From contig CANGMV010000035.1 in NCBI GenBank assembly GCA_947454745.1, positions 1-8,336 on the forward strand: a stretch of 8,336 nt of DNA. Reading direction: 5' to 3'. The notes beneath the pieces were generated by a model. It made no database searches, had not been told where the DNA came from, and worked only from the letters and a program-made list of their open reading frames with translations. The first letter of the stretch is position 1. Each line of letters starts with the position of its first letter. This DNA comes from Bacteroidota bacterium (lineage in GTDB: Bacteria > Bacteroidota > Bacteroidia > Chitinophagales > Chitinophagaceae). The translations under genes and the position numbers were made by a program. Below are positions 8,163 to 8,336 of the stretch, piece by piece.

Positions 8163-8170
8163 CAAAAATA
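8163..8170 (-). promoter_or_regulatory. -7 promoter element upstream of prc
   Basis: On the minus strand, TATTTTTG (8170 to 8163) matches TAnnTTTG exactly. The prc ATG at 8153 lies nine bases further on, so the predicted 5' leader is only about five bases. No TTTG stands at the ideal -33 distance: the nearest candidates are CTTG at a 16-base and TTTG at a 24-base spacing. This makes the call weaker than for the 4011-4129 promoters. Confidence 0.45.
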
Positions 8171-8252
8171 GCGTAAAATGGCTATCCAAGCACCCAAATA
8201 GGAATAAAGACCCTCTTTTTTACCATAATTTTATAAAAAGTTGCAAAACAAG

Positions 8253-8283
8253 TTTTATACATTACCGAATTAACGTATTTTTG
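8253..8283 (+). promoter_or_regulatory. Promoter of the tRNA-His gene
   Basis: TATTTTTG (8276-8283) matches the Bacteroidota -7 consensus, and a TTTT tract (8253-8256) sits 19 bases upstream as a weak -33 element. Transcription would start near 8287-8290, a few bases before the mature tRNA 5' end at 8295. This leaves a very short 5' leader for RNase P to remove. Confidence 0.5.
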
Positions 8284-8294
8284 CGACCCTAAAT

Positions 8295-8336
8295 GGAGGG
8301 CGTAGCTCAGTAGGTTAGAGCGACAGTTTGTGGCAC
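8295..8336 (+). tRNA. tRNA-His (anticodon GTG), 3'-truncated by window edge
   Basis: The 5' portion of a tRNA cloverleaf is visible. It has an acceptor strand GAGGGCG (8296-8302), T8 and A9, a D-stem GCTC/GAGC (8305-8308 with 8318-8321) and a D-loop containing the invariant GG (8313-8314). The anticodon stem begins at 8323, and the anticodon loop TTGTGGC (8328-8334) gives anticodon GTG at 8330-8332. The first two closing pairs of the anticodon stem (T8327-A8335, G8326-C8336) form before the sequence ends. G8295 just before the acceptor strand supplies the extra G-1 that is the identity element of tRNA-His, which supports the anticodon reading. The T-arm, 3' acceptor strand and any encoded CCA lie outside the window. 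Confidence 0.9.

Noticed and set aside
8206..8222. AAAGA-CCC-TCTTT hairpin followed by T residues, resembling a terminator.
   Set aside because: The stem is five mostly A-T pairs with a three-base loop, and no plus-strand gene ends here.
8232..8259. Perfect 7-bp inverted repeat TATAAAA / TTTTATA (8232-8238 and 8253-8259) upstream of the tRNA, a possible operator.
   Set aside because: It is made only of A and T in an AT-rich spacer, where such repeats arise readily by chance, and its right arm overlaps the weak -33 region. There is no independent support.
1..8336. Possibility that the window holds a novel defence, mobile or biosynthetic system.
   Set aside because: All six protein and RNA genes belong to recognised core families in simple one- or two-gene units. 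I saw no integrase, transposase, repeat array, codon-use shift or unassigned gene cluster.

Overview
The window looks like ordinary core chromosome of a low-GC Bacteroidota, probably in or near the Chitinophagaceae. This rests on three things: gene content (a DUF2723/GT117 membrane glycosyltransferase with a long periplasmic C-terminus, a UpxY-type NusG paralogue, and a Tsp/Prc protease with the GSTSTYGKG active-site loop); start regions carrying the Bacteroidota -7 promoter element TAnnTTTG rather than an E. coli -10; and no clear Shine-Dalgarno dependence. The family-level placement is inference.

Layout, left to right. Bases 1-866 (+) hold the 3' three-quarters of a cysteine desulfurase, cut by the left edge. 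It converges on a large minus-strand gene (942-4010) encoding the GT117-type protein, and a strong bidirectional hairpin terminator (890-919) separates the two. A 119-bp divergent promoter region (4011-4129) then serves the GT117 gene leftwards and mtaB (4130-5422, +) rightwards; mtaB encodes a tRNA methylthiotransferase. mtaB converges, with only 21 bp between stop codons, on a minus-strand two-gene unit read right to left: prc/tsp (8153 to 5970), then after a single base a UpxY-like antiterminator (5968 to 5444). A second divergent region (8154-8294) holds the prc promoter and a plus-strand promoter for a tRNA-His(GTG) gene that begins at 8295 and is cut by the right edge.

Functional links are modest. 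Cysteine desulfurase supplies sulfur for Fe-S clusters, and MtaB is a two-cluster radical-SAM enzyme that uses such clusters, but the two genes are not in one operon. The GT117 protein and the protease both act at or beyond the inner membrane. The UpxY-like gene is the one contextual oddity: it is the last gene of a protease operon instead of the first gene of a polysaccharide operon. I found no mobile element, CRISPR array, toxin-antitoxin pair, phage gene or defence system, and no gene-free stretch longer than about 140 bp. I do not see evidence for a previously undescribed multi-gene system here; the findings are local points about gene context, start sites and promoter structure.
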